Below are positions 1 through 10,111 of a stretch of 64,000 bases of DNA, in pieces. Origin of the DNA: Apodospora peruviana (Eukaryota > Ascomycota > Sordariomycetes > Sordariales > Lasiosphaeriaceae); assembly GCA_033439685.1 (NCBI GenBank), contig JAUEDM010000009.1, forward strand, positions 1,302,001 to 1,366,000, given 5' to 3'. The stretch's first letter is position 1. The number at the start of each line of letters is the position of its first letter. The notes below the pieces were generated by a model that was not told the DNA's origin, searched no databases, and saw nothing but the letters and a program-made list of their open reading frames with translations. The position numbers and the translations under genes were made by a program.

Positions 1-292
1 CCAAAAAAAAAAGGGTCAGATCATCAGGTGATGGTACACCAATTGCAGCTCAGCTCCCCCATGCCTCTTCTCTGCCAGGTATGCATCGCGACGCCTCATC
101 GACCCACTCACCTCCAGAGCAGATGATGCGATCTTATCATCTTGCTGGTCTCACAGTCCGTTGTGGGGATATTGAGCTCATCATCCCCGAGCCCGATAAG
201 ACGGATACCAACCGTCAAACAACCACCGTCAATGGCACCGTCTCATTCAAGTTGTTGTCAAACACTTCTCGCGAGTCGTCAGATGTTGCAGC
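1..292. other. Upstream region of the CorA-like pseudogene
   Basis: An A-rich run at the left edge is followed by sequence with no convincing coding signal. It would be the promoter or 5' leader of the degenerate gene that starts at 293. Confidence 0.4.
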
Positions 293-1576
293 ATGGCAGT
301 TGACGAGACTCAAATCCTAAAGAACATTCCGGGAGCTAACCTCCCTTCCGAAATCAAGTGAGCTTTTAAGAAGTCTCTATTCTCTATTCTTTTTGCCAAG
401 GCTGACGGCATGTACCTAGTCATCCTTATGACCCCATTACCGACTCTGCATGGCTGGACGAAACAGACACCGACAACTACTTTATGCCGTTGGACCAGTT
501 GAACAGAACACCGACAAAGTCTTTAGACTTTGACTGTGGTGGTGTCACCGGTTCCGTCAGCGCGTGGCACGAGTTGCTGAAGGTGACAGCCCCGGACAAG
601 GATTGCAGTGTTGTTTTTGCCCGGGGCGATTTTTCCAGACAACCCCGATGCCTTCCTCGCCCGAGCTCAGCGGCGAAACCAACGCGGAGCCTTTGGTCTC
701 GAGATTCAGATCGACGAGGGGAGTGAATACGCCCTCGAACGGACCTCGGCGCAGGGTGAACTGCTCCAGGGTTTGAAGTGGGATACATTCTGATGTCATC
801 CTTCAGAAGCTCAAGGGCATTCTCTAGAGTCTTGAAGCACTGTGGATTTCCGACCTCAAGGTAGGCAAGGCGATGGATAAGATGAAGGAAGTCAGAAACA
901 AAATGGGTTTACACTGATTGGGTAAGTTGCCAACCTCCGGTACTACTTATGCTACAGAAGATGGAGGAGTTACTGACTTTGCCACCACAGGGTAAAGATC
1001 TCCGCCCCGTCCGACTCACGTAAAGAACGTGACAGAATCTGGGAGGAATTCAGCAAGCGCTACGGCAGGCTCATTAACGCGCATAATTCCATCAATCAGC
1101 GCATTCATGTTTCTCAAGGCAGCAGACTGCGTGCAGGGGTAAGTAAATATGTACTCGGACACCCGACACTCTTTGTCGGAGAATAGTTATCTAACTGCTC
1201 ACAGATGAGTTCGGTAGTGAGGATTGAGCAAAACGAGAATATTAGCATGCTCCCATGGTTGACCATCATTTATCTACCGCTCTCGTTCATCACGGTATGT
1301 TCGGTCTCCCACCTTGCCATGGCCGTTTTTGATTAGCAGGCCAAAGTACTAACTGCCGTGTAATACCGCAAAAGGCTATCTTCAGCATGGGACACAATTT
1401 GGTCCCTGAGCATCTTGGTGGCGATGTCTATGGTGTGCCGATGTTGGCACCATTTTGCCTTGACTTTCATCATCGCCCTTTGTCTGCAATTCATTATACA
1501 ACACCTTCGTCGTGTCAACTCGTACGCCCAAGCCAAGGCAAATATCTTCAAGAGATGGCTCAAGCAGGAGCGTTAG
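293..1576 (+). pseudogene. CorA-like Mg2+ transporter-type protein, degenerate
   Basis: The C-terminal part resembles fungal CorA-like membrane proteins. A segment reading LTIIYLPLSFIT (about 1257-1295) is followed after an intron by AIFSM (1381-1395) and then a second hydrophobic helix and a basic tail ending in WLKQER and stop 1574-1576. The apparent start is ATG 293, with introns at about 358-419, 924-990, 1141-1203 and 1296-1380. Three lesions are visible: the reading frame changes near 630-640, there is an in-frame TAG at 825-827 inside a helix-like segment (GIL*SLEAL), and there is another one-base shift near 1391 between the two transmembrane helices. A functional protein therefore looks impossible without repair. 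The N-terminal half (WLDETDTDNYFM onward) is not recognised. Alternative splicing could hide one lesion but hardly all three. Confidence 0.6.
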
Positions 1577-1798
1577 AAGGATGGGGTGCTTGGCGCCGAC
1601 GATGCTGGACGGGCGGATAACCCGGAGGCCGAGAGGTCCGGATTGATCGGGAGGAAGAGCCGAGAAAGCGGCCGAGGCACAGAATCCGGCGATGCAAGGT
1701 ACACGAGTTGCTCGATGTAGAGTAGAGCCAGGATAGAAACTGGTCCTGCAGGACAGCAGATATTTACCGTAGACTACCTCGACACAGTTCCAACTGTA

Positions 1799-3442
1799 TC
1801 ATCTACAGTCCGGCTCATCCCCAGCTATACTGCCTTTCGCACCTGCAACAGCAGTTCCGCCATAAACCCCACCATCAAGAATTACGGCTTCATTGTTGTC
1901 CAAGTCATCCTGCACCCTCCTCCACCTCGTACTCTTATCTCTCCTCCCCTCAAGCTCGCCACTCTTCCCCTTGAGGTCATAGACAGGCTTAATCATCCCT
2001 CCTAGCAGCGGATTCCTACTAAAAGCACCTCCCTGCCCTCTATTCCCATCCGTCTCACCCAGAACAGGTCCATTATTCGAGAAATCGCCGCCGAGCCCAT
2101 CCTCAGGACTCGGAGGCCTCTCCACCTTCGCCATGGTGGTCTTCTTTAGTACCTTCCTGCCCGATATATCGATACTCACGACCTGCCGCCGCTTCTCGTA
2201 CTCGGGCAGCGCATTCCACTCCATGTCCCTCAACAGCTTCTGCTGCTCCTTGAGCGCGATGGCCCTCTCCTCGGGCGACGCCCACATGTTGCCCGTCAAG
2301 GATACATCAAAGTCGGCCGCCTCGTCCCGGACGGTTGTCCGCTTTGCGTTCTGCGACTGAAACGCGAGGAGCTTGTCTCTGTGCTCCAGCGCCATTGCCT
2401 CGGCCGGGCTCGGGCCCACCGTCTCCCGCGGTATCGTAAACGGGCGCGGCTTGCCGCCGACCTCGGCTTTCCTGTGGGCCTCCCTGTCGGCGGCCATCTT
2501 CTCGCGGCCACGCTCCGCTTTCAGCTCCTTGATCATGCCCTGTATCTCTGCTGAGTTCAGTAGTGGTTCGCCGCAGAACGTGCAGGGCCCAAGGCCCTCC
2601 TTGATGCAGATGACCTTGCCGCAGTTGAGGCAGTTGGGCGTGGCGGTTAGGAGGGCGTGGCGGGCGGCGACGCAGTTGCAGCGGCGTGAGGCGATGCCGG
2701 CCACGGAGTTGGAGGCGTGGGTGGGGTTGGTTGTTATCTCGAGGGAGCGGATCGCTTGGTCGAGGTCGGAGAGGGCGGTCGAGGCCCCGTGCATGGGTAC
2801 ACCTCCCGCGATGGAGATTTTGGTGGTATTGTTGTTGTTGTTGTTGCTGTTGCGGCCTGATGGGACGGGAGTGGATGTTCGCGAGCCGGAGTTCGACTTT
2901 GGCTTGGGCTTTGGGAGTCCGAGGTCCGACACTAAGGTTCCGGCGGCGGAGGGAGGTGGCCTTGAGGACTGGGGCGGAGGTGTCGCGGATTTGATGGGCG
3001 GTGCTTTGCTTGGGCCGGTGTTGTTATTTGAGGGCGTGGAGCTACCGGATTTGCTGCTTGATATGTAGTAGCCATCTTGGTCTTTCTTGTTGTAGGCTGT
3101 TCCCGGCGCGAGGGCAAATGATGCGACTTGGCGCGGCGCCGGTGTGTGGATTTGCGCTCTCTTCTTTTTTTGCCCACCGCGAGGGTGTCTTGGCACTGCG
3201 TCGATATCGGAATTCTGTGCTGAGTTTGGGGCTGTCGAGGGCGATGCGGAAACAGCAGGTTTCGGATCGACGCGACGGGCGTTGAAGGATGAGATGAAGT
3301 CGATTACTTGGGGTGAGTCGCCGAGAAGGTTGGTAAAATGCTCTGCTGCTTCGGCTTTGGAGAGCGTCGATGCATAGTCGATCACTTGTTTCAAGTCCTC
3401 ATCCGGTAGGGGGAGCAGTCGAGATAGTTGTGCTTGCGACAT
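1799..3442 (-). CDS. Activating signal cointegrator 1-like protein (TRIP4/Rqt4), zf-C2HC5
   Basis: Single-exon gene of 547 residues. The start is set at ATG 3442 (MSQAQLSRLL), because upstream codons in frame have no ATG. Residues 255-290 form a C2HC5-type zinc finger (CNC, then CLNCGKVIC and CTFCGEP), the hallmark of TRIP4/ASC-1. Residues 1-55 form a helical, CUE-like or ubiquitin-binding-like N-terminus. The middle (60-230) is low complexity, rich in S, P, K and a poly-Asn tract. In yeast the homologue Rqt4 belongs to the RQT complex with Slh1 and Cue3, which splits stalled, ubiquitinated ribosomes; in animals it is a transcription cointegrator. The cytosolic ribosome-rescue role is inferred from the family. 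The gene lies tail to tail with the CorA-like pseudogene, with 222 bp between. Confidence 0.85.
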   Translation of the reverse strand: MSQAQLSRLLPLPDEDLKQVIDYASTLSKAEAAEHFTNLLGDSPQVIDFISSFNARRVDPKPAVSASPSTAPNSAQNSDIDAVPRHPRGGQKKKRAQIHTPAPRQVASFALAPGTAYNKKDQDGYYISSSKSGSSTPSNNNTGPSKAPPIKSATPPPQSSRPPPSAAGTLVSDLGLPKPKPKSNSGSRTSTPVPSGRNSNNNNNNTTKISIAGGVPMHGASTALSDLDQAIRSLEITTNPTHASNSVAGIASRRCNCVAARHALLTATPNCLNCGKVICIKEGLGPCTFCGEPLLNSAEIQGMIKELKAERGREKMAADREAHRKAEVGGKPRPFTIPRETVGPSPAEAMALEHRDKLLAFQSQNAKRTTVRDEAADFDVSLTGNMWASPEERAIALKEQQKLLRDMEWNALPEYEKRRQVVSIDISGRKVLKKTTMAKVERPPSPEDGLGGDFSNNGPVLGETDGNRGQGGAFSRNPLLGGMIKPVYDLKGKSGELEGRRDKSTRWRRVQDDLDNNEAVILDGGVYGGTAVAGAKGSIAGDEPDCR

Positions 3443-4003
3443 GGCGTTGGCGATGGTTGTCGTCGCTCGTGGTCTGCGGAGGGGTATCCTGTTCCGAAGT
3501 GGAAGCGCAATGATGCTGCTAGAGTCGCTGATGTGAGGAGAGGATGGAAACTGGACACTGCCAAGCGCCGGCTCCACATTGCCCCGCGGATGTGTCAACC
3601 CGGGCCTGGGAAGCTCAGCAGTTCCGTGTCCCGTCTTGGCGTGCAGGGTCCTAAGCCACGCTAAAAAAGTAAAAAGCTTATCATGACAGGGTAGGGTAGA
3701 CCTCTCGCAGGATTCCCGATTAACCGACTGGGAATATTAAATCGGATTTCCTCGCTTTTTATACTCAAAGTGGTCTAACACCGAGCGTGCTCGCGCGGCT
3801 CAGCAGCTCCTCAGCCAGGCCAGGGCTGCCCGGCATACCTGGAGATTACGCGTTCATCTCGAGCAGCAACTTCAATTCGACGAGACATGCAAGGGGACAG
3901 ACGAATTCCCGCTCTGTTCAGTAAATTCGGATTTCCGCGCTTTGGACCGAGTCCAGACCCAGGGACGCGAAATTATCACAACGATGCATTCCGGAGATAG
4001 TCT
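3443..4003. other. Intergenic, TRIP4-like promoter side
   Basis: This gap lies between the divergent TRIP4-like and FAD-monooxygenase genes. The stretch 3663-3900 contains no credible coding sequence, and no TATA box or repeat stands out before 4004. Confidence 0.4.
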
Positions 4004-4170
4004 GGATATAAACGGTGACAAGATGAGGGTGCGTAGGTGTGACTCTCATGATGGCCAGCAGGCAGCATGCATATAAAGTGTGACAAGATGAGGGTGTGAC
4101 TCTCATGCTGGCCACCATGGATATAAACTGTGACACGATGAGGGTGTGGCTCTCACAGTGGCCAGCAACA
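4004..4170 (+). repeat. Threefold tandem repeat in the monooxygenase promoter
   Basis: Three imperfect head-to-tail copies (about 4004-4070, 4071-4120 and 4121-4170) share the order ATATAAA, GTGACA(A/C)GATGAGGGTG, TG(A/G)CTCTCA and GGCCA. The first is longer because of insertions. The array ends about 80 bp before the ATG at 4249, so each copy brings a TATAAA-like element and a repeated candidate binding site. A regulatory role is inferred. Confidence 0.75.
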
Positions 4171-4248
4171 TTCCCTCTTTTACTCTCTTCACTTTTCTGA
4201 ACTTTCCTTCTCGGCACAGCCCATCCACGCTCAGGTACTGCGGGAAGA

Positions 4249-5556
4249 ATGGCCGGTCTGAAGGTGCTCATTGTCGGCGGCGGCATCGCGGGCCCAGCCC
4301 TTGCGCACTGGCTCTCGCGTGTCGCCGGCGCACACATCACGCTCGTTGAGCGCGCCCCACAAGTCAGAGCATCCGGCCAGCAGATTGATCTTCGCGCCCA
4401 AGGTGTGGACATGATGAGAAAGATGGGCATCGAGCCTGCCGTGCGTGCCGTTGTCGTGCACGAACCCGGTGCCCAACTCATCGACACCAAAGGCAAAACC
4501 AAGGCGTTCTTCCCAGCAACCAAGACCGGCACCGGGAAACAGAGCATCACATCAGAGTACGAAATCATGCGTGGCGACTTGGTACGCATTCTGTACGCGG
4601 TCACCGAAAACCGGTCCAATGTGCAACATTTGTACAACACCACCATCGACAGCTTCACGCAGGACGACGAGAGCGACCCCAACGGCAAGGTCCATGTCAC
4701 CTTTCAAGACGGACGCAAGGACGATTTTGATTTGGTCGTCGGTGCAGACGGTGCCGGCTCAAAAACGCGCAAGATCATGCTCGGCCCCGACGCCCCGGAT
4801 CCGCGCCGCCGCCATGGAGGGTACATCGGCTACTTCAGCGTCCTGGCAAAACCGTGGGATTCGGATAGGGGCACCGTTTGTATGCTGCCCGGCTCCCGAG
4901 TGTCTCGAGCTATCGGGACCAGGAAGGACTGCAAGGAGCTCACTCGTGTGTACATGATGACAAGGGGCGAAATCCCTGCTATCGATGCGGCTTACAAGTC
5001 CGGAGACTTGACCCAGCTGAAGAAGGCATGGGCCGATTTGTATGAGGGCGGTGGGTGGGAGTGCGAGCGATTCGTTCACGGGCTACGAAACGCGCCGGAG
5101 GCGGACGACTTCTACTGTACGCCGCTCGAGGAGGTCCAGCTATCCCCGGGGTCGTGGACCAAGGGCCGCGTCGCTCTCATCGGCGACGCGGCACATTGCC
5201 ATACGGCTAACGGTTTCGGAACGACCTGGGGGCTGATCGGAGCCTACATACTGGCCGGCGAGATTGCCACCCTGTACGCGAAAGACATGGCGTCGCCGAC
5301 GGCAGCTGTAGTGCAGGGAGCCAAGAACTACGAGGAGAGGTTCCGACCGATCGCCACGGTGAGCCACGGGAGCACCCAGCAGTTTCAGTCTTTCATGTTT
5401 CCCAGTTCGAGGTTTGGAATTTGGTGCTTGTACACGCTGGCCAGGGCGGCGGCTTACCTGAACCTCGGGCAGTCGTACGGCGAGGGCGGCAAGACGTCGA
5501 AGTGGAAGCTCCCTGACTATCCCGTTCTGGAGGAGGATCGGAATCCATCCAACTGA
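4249..5556 (+). CDS. FAD-dependent monooxygenase (FAD_binding_3 type)
   Basis: Intronless gene of 435 residues, starting at ATG 4249. The N-terminal Rossmann motif GGGIAGPALA (residues 10-19) binds FAD. It is followed about 25 residues later by an acidic strand end (LVERAP). The DG motif appears as VVGADGAGSKTR and the second FAD ribose motif as LIGDAAHCHTANGFG. This is the standard layout of group A flavoprotein hydroxylases (salicylate hydroxylase, TetX-like and secondary-metabolite monooxygenases), which use NAD(P)H and O2 to hydroxylate aromatic or polyketide substrates. The C-terminus carries a hydrophobic stretch (FGIWCLYTLARAAAYL) but no clear membrane anchor. The substrate is unknown. 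The neighbours are housekeeping genes, so there is no biosynthetic cluster to suggest one. The promoter holds a threefold tandem repeat. Confidence 0.85.
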   Translation: MAGLKVLIVGGGIAGPALAHWLSRVAGAHITLVERAPQVRASGQQIDLRAQGVDMMRKMGIEPAVRAVVVHEPGAQLIDTKGKTKAFFPATKTGTGKQSITSEYEIMRGDLVRILYAVTENRSNVQHLYNTTIDSFTQDDESDPNGKVHVTFQDGRKDDFDLVVGADGAGSKTRKIMLGPDAPDPRRRHGGYIGYFSVLAKPWDSDRGTVCMLPGSRVSRAIGTRKDCKELTRVYMMTRGEIPAIDAAYKSGDLTQLKKAWADLYEGGGWECERFVHGLRNAPEADDFYCTPLEEVQLSPGSWTKGRVALIGDAAHCHTANGFGTTWGLIGAYILAGEIATLYAKDMASPTAAVVQGAKNYEERFRPIATVSHGSTQQFQSFMFPSSRFGIWCLYTLARAAAYLNLGQSYGEGGKTSKWKLPDYPVLEEDRNPSN

Positions 5557-7250
5557 CGGTAAAGGTTTGTGGTTGCCCATATCGCGGCAAAGGACCTGTC
5601 ATGGACTGGGTATATTATTATTAGATAAATCTCTCCCTTCTTTTAGACTTGTAAAATGATACCCACTCATCTCCATCGTTCACCATAAGATCTCTTCGAG
5701 TTAACCCGCACCGTGACGTTCATCGCTCCCGTCTACGCTGAGATAATCGCCGCGAGGGAAGGAACTCTCTCGACAGGCTCTCGGATACTTGCTGTCCCTT
5801 GTGGTTCCTCGCCGAGAACAGTGGATTCCCTACGTCACTAAATCCTGTGCTCCTTCCTGCCAGTGTTTATCCATGCTCACGGCACCTCCCACGACACGCA
5901 CTTGCTCCCCGACCTCGTTCCTTCCCTCGACATCCACACACCACTCAACCCTTCGGCCCCTCTCCGGTACTACCCGCTCCTCCTTCTGGTCCCCTTATTT
6001 TCCATTTCGCGCTGCTACTTTCACAAAATGGGATCGGTGGCCAAGTGGTGGTGACTTGTGCATACTGCCCGTGTTACGGAGCGGTGACCTGGCGAGGTCC
6101 GAGTCTAATCACGCGGCCATTTGACTCCCGACCCGTGCGCACATCTTTTTTTTTATCCTCGCGTTCTTTATTTCTGCTGGTGCTAGCTCGTTACAGACCC
6201 AATTTCTTGCAGAGCTCGTCAGTTTACACCGCTGTGTTCTGTGTATGATATCATTGATATAATTGACTGCCAAAACAACCAGCAGTAACACGGACAATTG
6301 TATGCCTGCCTTACTGCTATTTCTCTCCAGCATTGATTCTACTGCAAGATACCAGGTTCTGGTTTACCTTGGCTGTGGCGACAGACTCCGGTCCATTCCC
6401 TATTTGACCTGCAAAGGTGAGATACTCGGCAATGACAATGTCAGTACCTAACACCTCGTTCCAGGTTTCTACGAGTGGGATGATGATTATCCCGTTTGCT
6501 TATACTCGTTGTTGCCAGTATGGTACTAGGAATGAACCTCGTTGGAAATTCGAAGGCGCCCTGCTAGACTAGCCGGCGAGATCGAGGTGCGAGTCGACAT
6601 TTTGGAATGAATCGAACTATGTTGACGGACACCAGCAACCAGAACTGACCTCTCCTCAAAAGCTTTGGATACACTTCACCGCCCCAAACGCCATTCCCTT
6701 GAAAGGGTTTAAACCCCACTCACCTGCTTCCCTATTTCTTCTCCTCCCCTCTCTTTGACACCTCTGCATCCAATGGATAACCGATAAACCAGACTCAGCT
6801 CGCAGGATCTTTTTCAGTCTAGGTGTGAAAGGGGATGAAAGACAACATGCTCCATGGGTATTCGGGCTATTTTCAATTAGTCCTTTAGGGCACCTGGGTT
6901 ATGCAGATGGTAAGTGTTAATGCCATTTATTTCCGGGTAACTTAGAGAAAACGCATGTTTATGGATGTCTGTCATTGTGAGCTCGTCTTTGTTCTGTGAC
7001 TCTCAAAAATACCGGGCGCGGTGTGTTCTTATGAAGAATGAAGGAAAACTACTCTTTCTTGTGCAAAATATACAAATTGGGTAGCTAGCCCAAAGGATTA
7101 CCATGTGGTACTGATACTTCTGACGTAATAATACATGGTAATAACCAGAGCAATAAAAGGGTCATAGACGCCTACTTGCTGCTTAAAATACCTATCTTAC
7201 CCATGAACTAAGGCCGGCCTAAAAGCCCGCTACGCCTACAAGATCGGAAA
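5557..7250. other. Long intergenic region, no gene seen
   Basis: About 1.7 kb with only short, overlapping reading frames that lack codon structure or recognisable motifs. It contains the 3' flank of the monooxygenase gene and C/T-rich stretches around 5840-6030. No RNA gene was recognised. Confidence 0.4.
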
Positions 7251-7404
7251 AGATCAGGTATCTAATAATGACGTGAAGCTTAACTTCGAAAACCCAAACT
7301 CCAAACTCCCCCATTCCCTCCCTAAAAGAAAAGAGATCAGGTATCCAATGATGACATGCAGCTTAACTTCGAAAACTTAAACTCCTCCATTCCCTCCCTA
7401 AAAG
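7251..7404. repeat. Direct duplication of about 75 bp
   Basis: Copy 1 (7251-7328) and copy 2 (7334-7404) both begin AGATCAGGTAT, continue through AGCTTAACTTCGAAAAC and end TTCCCTCCCTAAAAG. They are nearly adjacent and about 85% alike by eye. They lie just beyond the stop codon of the lectin-like gene, in its 3' flank. Confidence 0.7.
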
Positions 7405-7460
7405 CAAAAGAACAACAGCGACTGCTTTCGTCCGATTATGAGGAACATCCCGCCCTCTGG

Positions 7461-9226
7461 TCATACTGTCGGTATCGTAGGAACCTCCCCCATAAGTCTA
7501 AACGGGCCATTCTGCCCGGGTGCCACTAGGCCACTAGGGCCACCGCTGGTTGGAACCTGCCACTCCTCCATCTTCAATTTCCGCTGCTGCTGCTGTCCTC
7601 CTGAGGAGGAAGAGGCAGCAGACGACCCATCCTCGGCATACAGGACGTAAACCCTCTGGTCGAAGTAGGTGAGGTTCGTCTGCGGCGTGGCGGACAGCCC
7701 GAGATAAGTCCGACCGGGCTTCAGCAGGTCGTTTATCCGATTTTTTTGCGTGAGGAATCCGCTTGAGCAGTTCCACGATACGAGGTTCAGATCGCGGCCG
7801 TCTGGGGAGGCGAAGAGGATGAGGTGGGTGATGAAGGCGCCGCGGTTGGTGCGCGCGCACTCGGGCAGGGTCGTGTCGGAAAAGTAATTGCGGTTGTCCT
7901 CGGTCGTCACGCAGATCGGGGTGCCGGGAGGTAGCTCGAACGCTGTGTCTGTTGCGGTCGGAGTTAGTTATGTGAACCAAAGATTGGTTTGGGCCAGGAA
8001 GACGAAAAGACACGGAGAGATAAGGAAACTTGACTTACCGGTAACAGTTCCCATCTCGTTCGTTTCGATATTGTAGGGATACTGCTTCATGGTCCCGTCG
8101 GTACCGCCGATGTAGAGACGCAAATCTCGTCGACTCCCCGCGGGTGCAGCGGCGATGGACGAGCCGTCTTGGATGGGGAAGCTGTGTCGAATGCTCTCCC
8201 ATGGCTGCCCGTCGGTAACATTCTCAAAGTACCGTGCGGCCGTGAGAGAGTTGGCGCCGAGCTCCTGGAAGAAGTTGGTCAAGACTTGGAGACGAGTGTC
8301 AAAGTTTTGGTACCAATACGAGAAGACGGCCGAGAGGTTAGAGGCGGTATAGAGGCCGCTGAAGTTGTCGTATCCCCAGACTCCGGCCAGCTCCTTGTAC
8401 GGGGACTGTCGCTCGGCCAACTTGCCGGTGGGCTGATAAAAGTAGACGTTTTTCACCTAGAACTAGATGTGTGAGTAATTGATTACCTGACCATACGAGA
8501 GATCGTCCACAAGGTGATGGCCCAACTTACCAAGGCATTGCTCGTATTGGTGTGAGGATAACCAGCCGCCGCGGTCAGGGGTGTTCCTGGCTTGAGACCG
8601 TCGACAGCTGGATCTGTGATGGGCTCGACGGACCATTGAGCGCCGGCGGAGTCCCAGGAGGATTCTAGGATCCGGGGCGGATGGGTCGAATTCCACTGTG
8701 TCGTTTGGTAAACTCGAATCTGTCGCGCGCTGCTTTCATCAACCCAGCTCAATGCAGCAATACTGATGTTTTGGAAGGCGGATCGGGCCGGCGGCGTTGT
8801 GGTATTATTATTATTCGATCCCGGTGTGCTGGAACCTGACGAGTCGCCCGAAGTTGTTGAGGAAGCTTTTGACGCGAAGTAACCTCCTACTCCCCCACCA
8901 ATAGCCCCGGCGACAACGACAAAGGCGATGACGGCGGCAAGGATCCAAAAGACCCGTCGACGAATACCGCATATTGTTGGTAGCGGTGGTGGAAGTTCGC
9001 CGTAGACGTGATCTTGGTGGTTTTGCACCGCCTCGGGTGCGTCCGTCGACGAAGGGCGTGCGTAAAGAGGCGAGAAGGTTTGGTGTGGTTTCTTCCACGG
9101 GTCTGTTGGGCCATGATAGACTTCCATCCCGGGATCGTTGTGGAAGGCAGTGGGCTCGAGTGGTGGTTGCACGACTTCGAGACCATCACTGTACGAGAGC
9201 CTCCGCTCATCACGAGGAATCGCCAT
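7461..9226 (-). CDS. Membrane-anchored fucose-lectin-like protein
   Basis: Three exons (9226-8531, 8456-8039, 7948-7461) join in phase to a 533-residue protein; all introns are GT..AG. The start is ATG 9226 (MAIPRDERRL). There is no signal peptide. A cytosolic, proline-rich N-terminus of about 115 residues is followed by RRRVFWILAAVIAFVVVAGA, a type II signal anchor, then a Ser/Thr/Asn linker. The extracellular part has recurring beta-propeller blade pieces such as IAALSWVDESSARQIRVY, LRLYIGGTDGTMKQYPYN and TNLTYFDQRVYVLYAEDG. This pattern is typical of fungal fucose-specific lectins (AAL-like six-bladed propellers). Surface display of a glycan-binding domain is inferred. The family call rests on blade-like repeats and not on conserved sugar-contact residues. 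The gene is divergent from GLS1. Confidence 0.65.
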
Positions 9227-10111
9227 CTTGGCCGGCACGCAAGCAGCAGCAGCGAACCAACACACGCACGGCAACAAAAACCTTGCAACGAACAACTCTT
9301 TCTTCTCTTTTCCTCTGAAGAGAAAGGTGGGGGGGGTGGGGAGTAGAAAAGAATTCAGGCGCAATGGGCACCACCACCAGCCGCTCGGCACTGGTCATTT
9401 CCAAAAGGAGGGACATGCCAAGGGCTCGGAACCGAAAGGAGGCACTGCACCTACCAATTCTCTTGTTGGTTAGAGTGCAAACTGCATCTAAAACACGGGA
9501 ATCTCTGACAGGAGCTGGCAGCCCGTAACAACCAGTAGACCCTGTAGGGGCGCAGGCGGCGATATGCATCGCCTTAAGGTTAGACGCGGCACCGGTAGAG
9601 CTAACCCTTCGAGAGAGGGTACAATAACCAAACACTGCACGCAACAGCGCCCCAAGATCAGAAAATTCTGAGAAACGATTGGTCCAAAAAATCTTGGCTC
9701 TTTGGGGTAGCTCTACCGGTGCCAAGGCCGACCCTAAGTGGATTAATTTATGCTGTCCGGTTTGGCGAATCGAATCAAGGCCCGGCAAGGCAACCAAAAT
9801 GCGGACAGGCGGCGTAGCATCCCGCACCCGCGTATAGTGATTGATTGTCCGATCCCCTGTCCGTCCAGGCCAATCGATTCTCACCGGGCATTTAAAGGAC
9901 CTGATTTGTCTCAACAGCCGCGACAGGTGCGGGAGGCAACACAAGCCACCTTTCCATTTTCAGCGCGCCAGCTCAACGTCAACCTTTTTCTTCGGACTCA
10001 CGTCATCGTCCCTAGATTTTCATCAAGTCGATTGCGTATCAACACTCTTGTCCATGAGCAATTGAGGCGGCTGAATATTGGCGGGACAGTACAGTCGGCC
10101 CTAAAAGGGTC
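9227..10111. other. Shared divergent promoter region of lectin-like gene and GLS1
   Basis: The 885 bp between two divergently transcribed genes contain a MITE-like inverted repeat (9572-9741). The rest has no credible coding sequence. A G-run (about 9327-9340) lies in the leader of the lectin-like gene. Confidence 0.5.
9572..9741. mobile_element. MITE-like inverted-repeat element
   Basis: The arms around GGCACCGGTAGAGCTAACCC (9589-9608) and GGGGTAGCTCTACCGGTGCC (9704-9723) are reverse complements with one mismatch. Weaker similarity continues outward to CCTTAAGG-like ends at 9572 and 9741. The spacer of about 95 bp is non-coding and contains a small palindrome, CAGAAAATTCTG. The size and structure suit a miniature inverted-repeat element or a stable hairpin. 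A target-site duplication was not certain. Confidence 0.5.

Noticed and set aside
2373..3068. Plus-strand frame opposite the TRIP4-like gene
   Set aside because: It contains a poly-Leu run that is just the complement of the poly-Asn tract; a shadow.
4249..5556. Secondary-metabolite cluster built on the monooxygenase and the two methyltransferases
   Set aside because: No polyketide, peptide or terpene synthase lies in the window, and the genes are separated by housekeeping genes.
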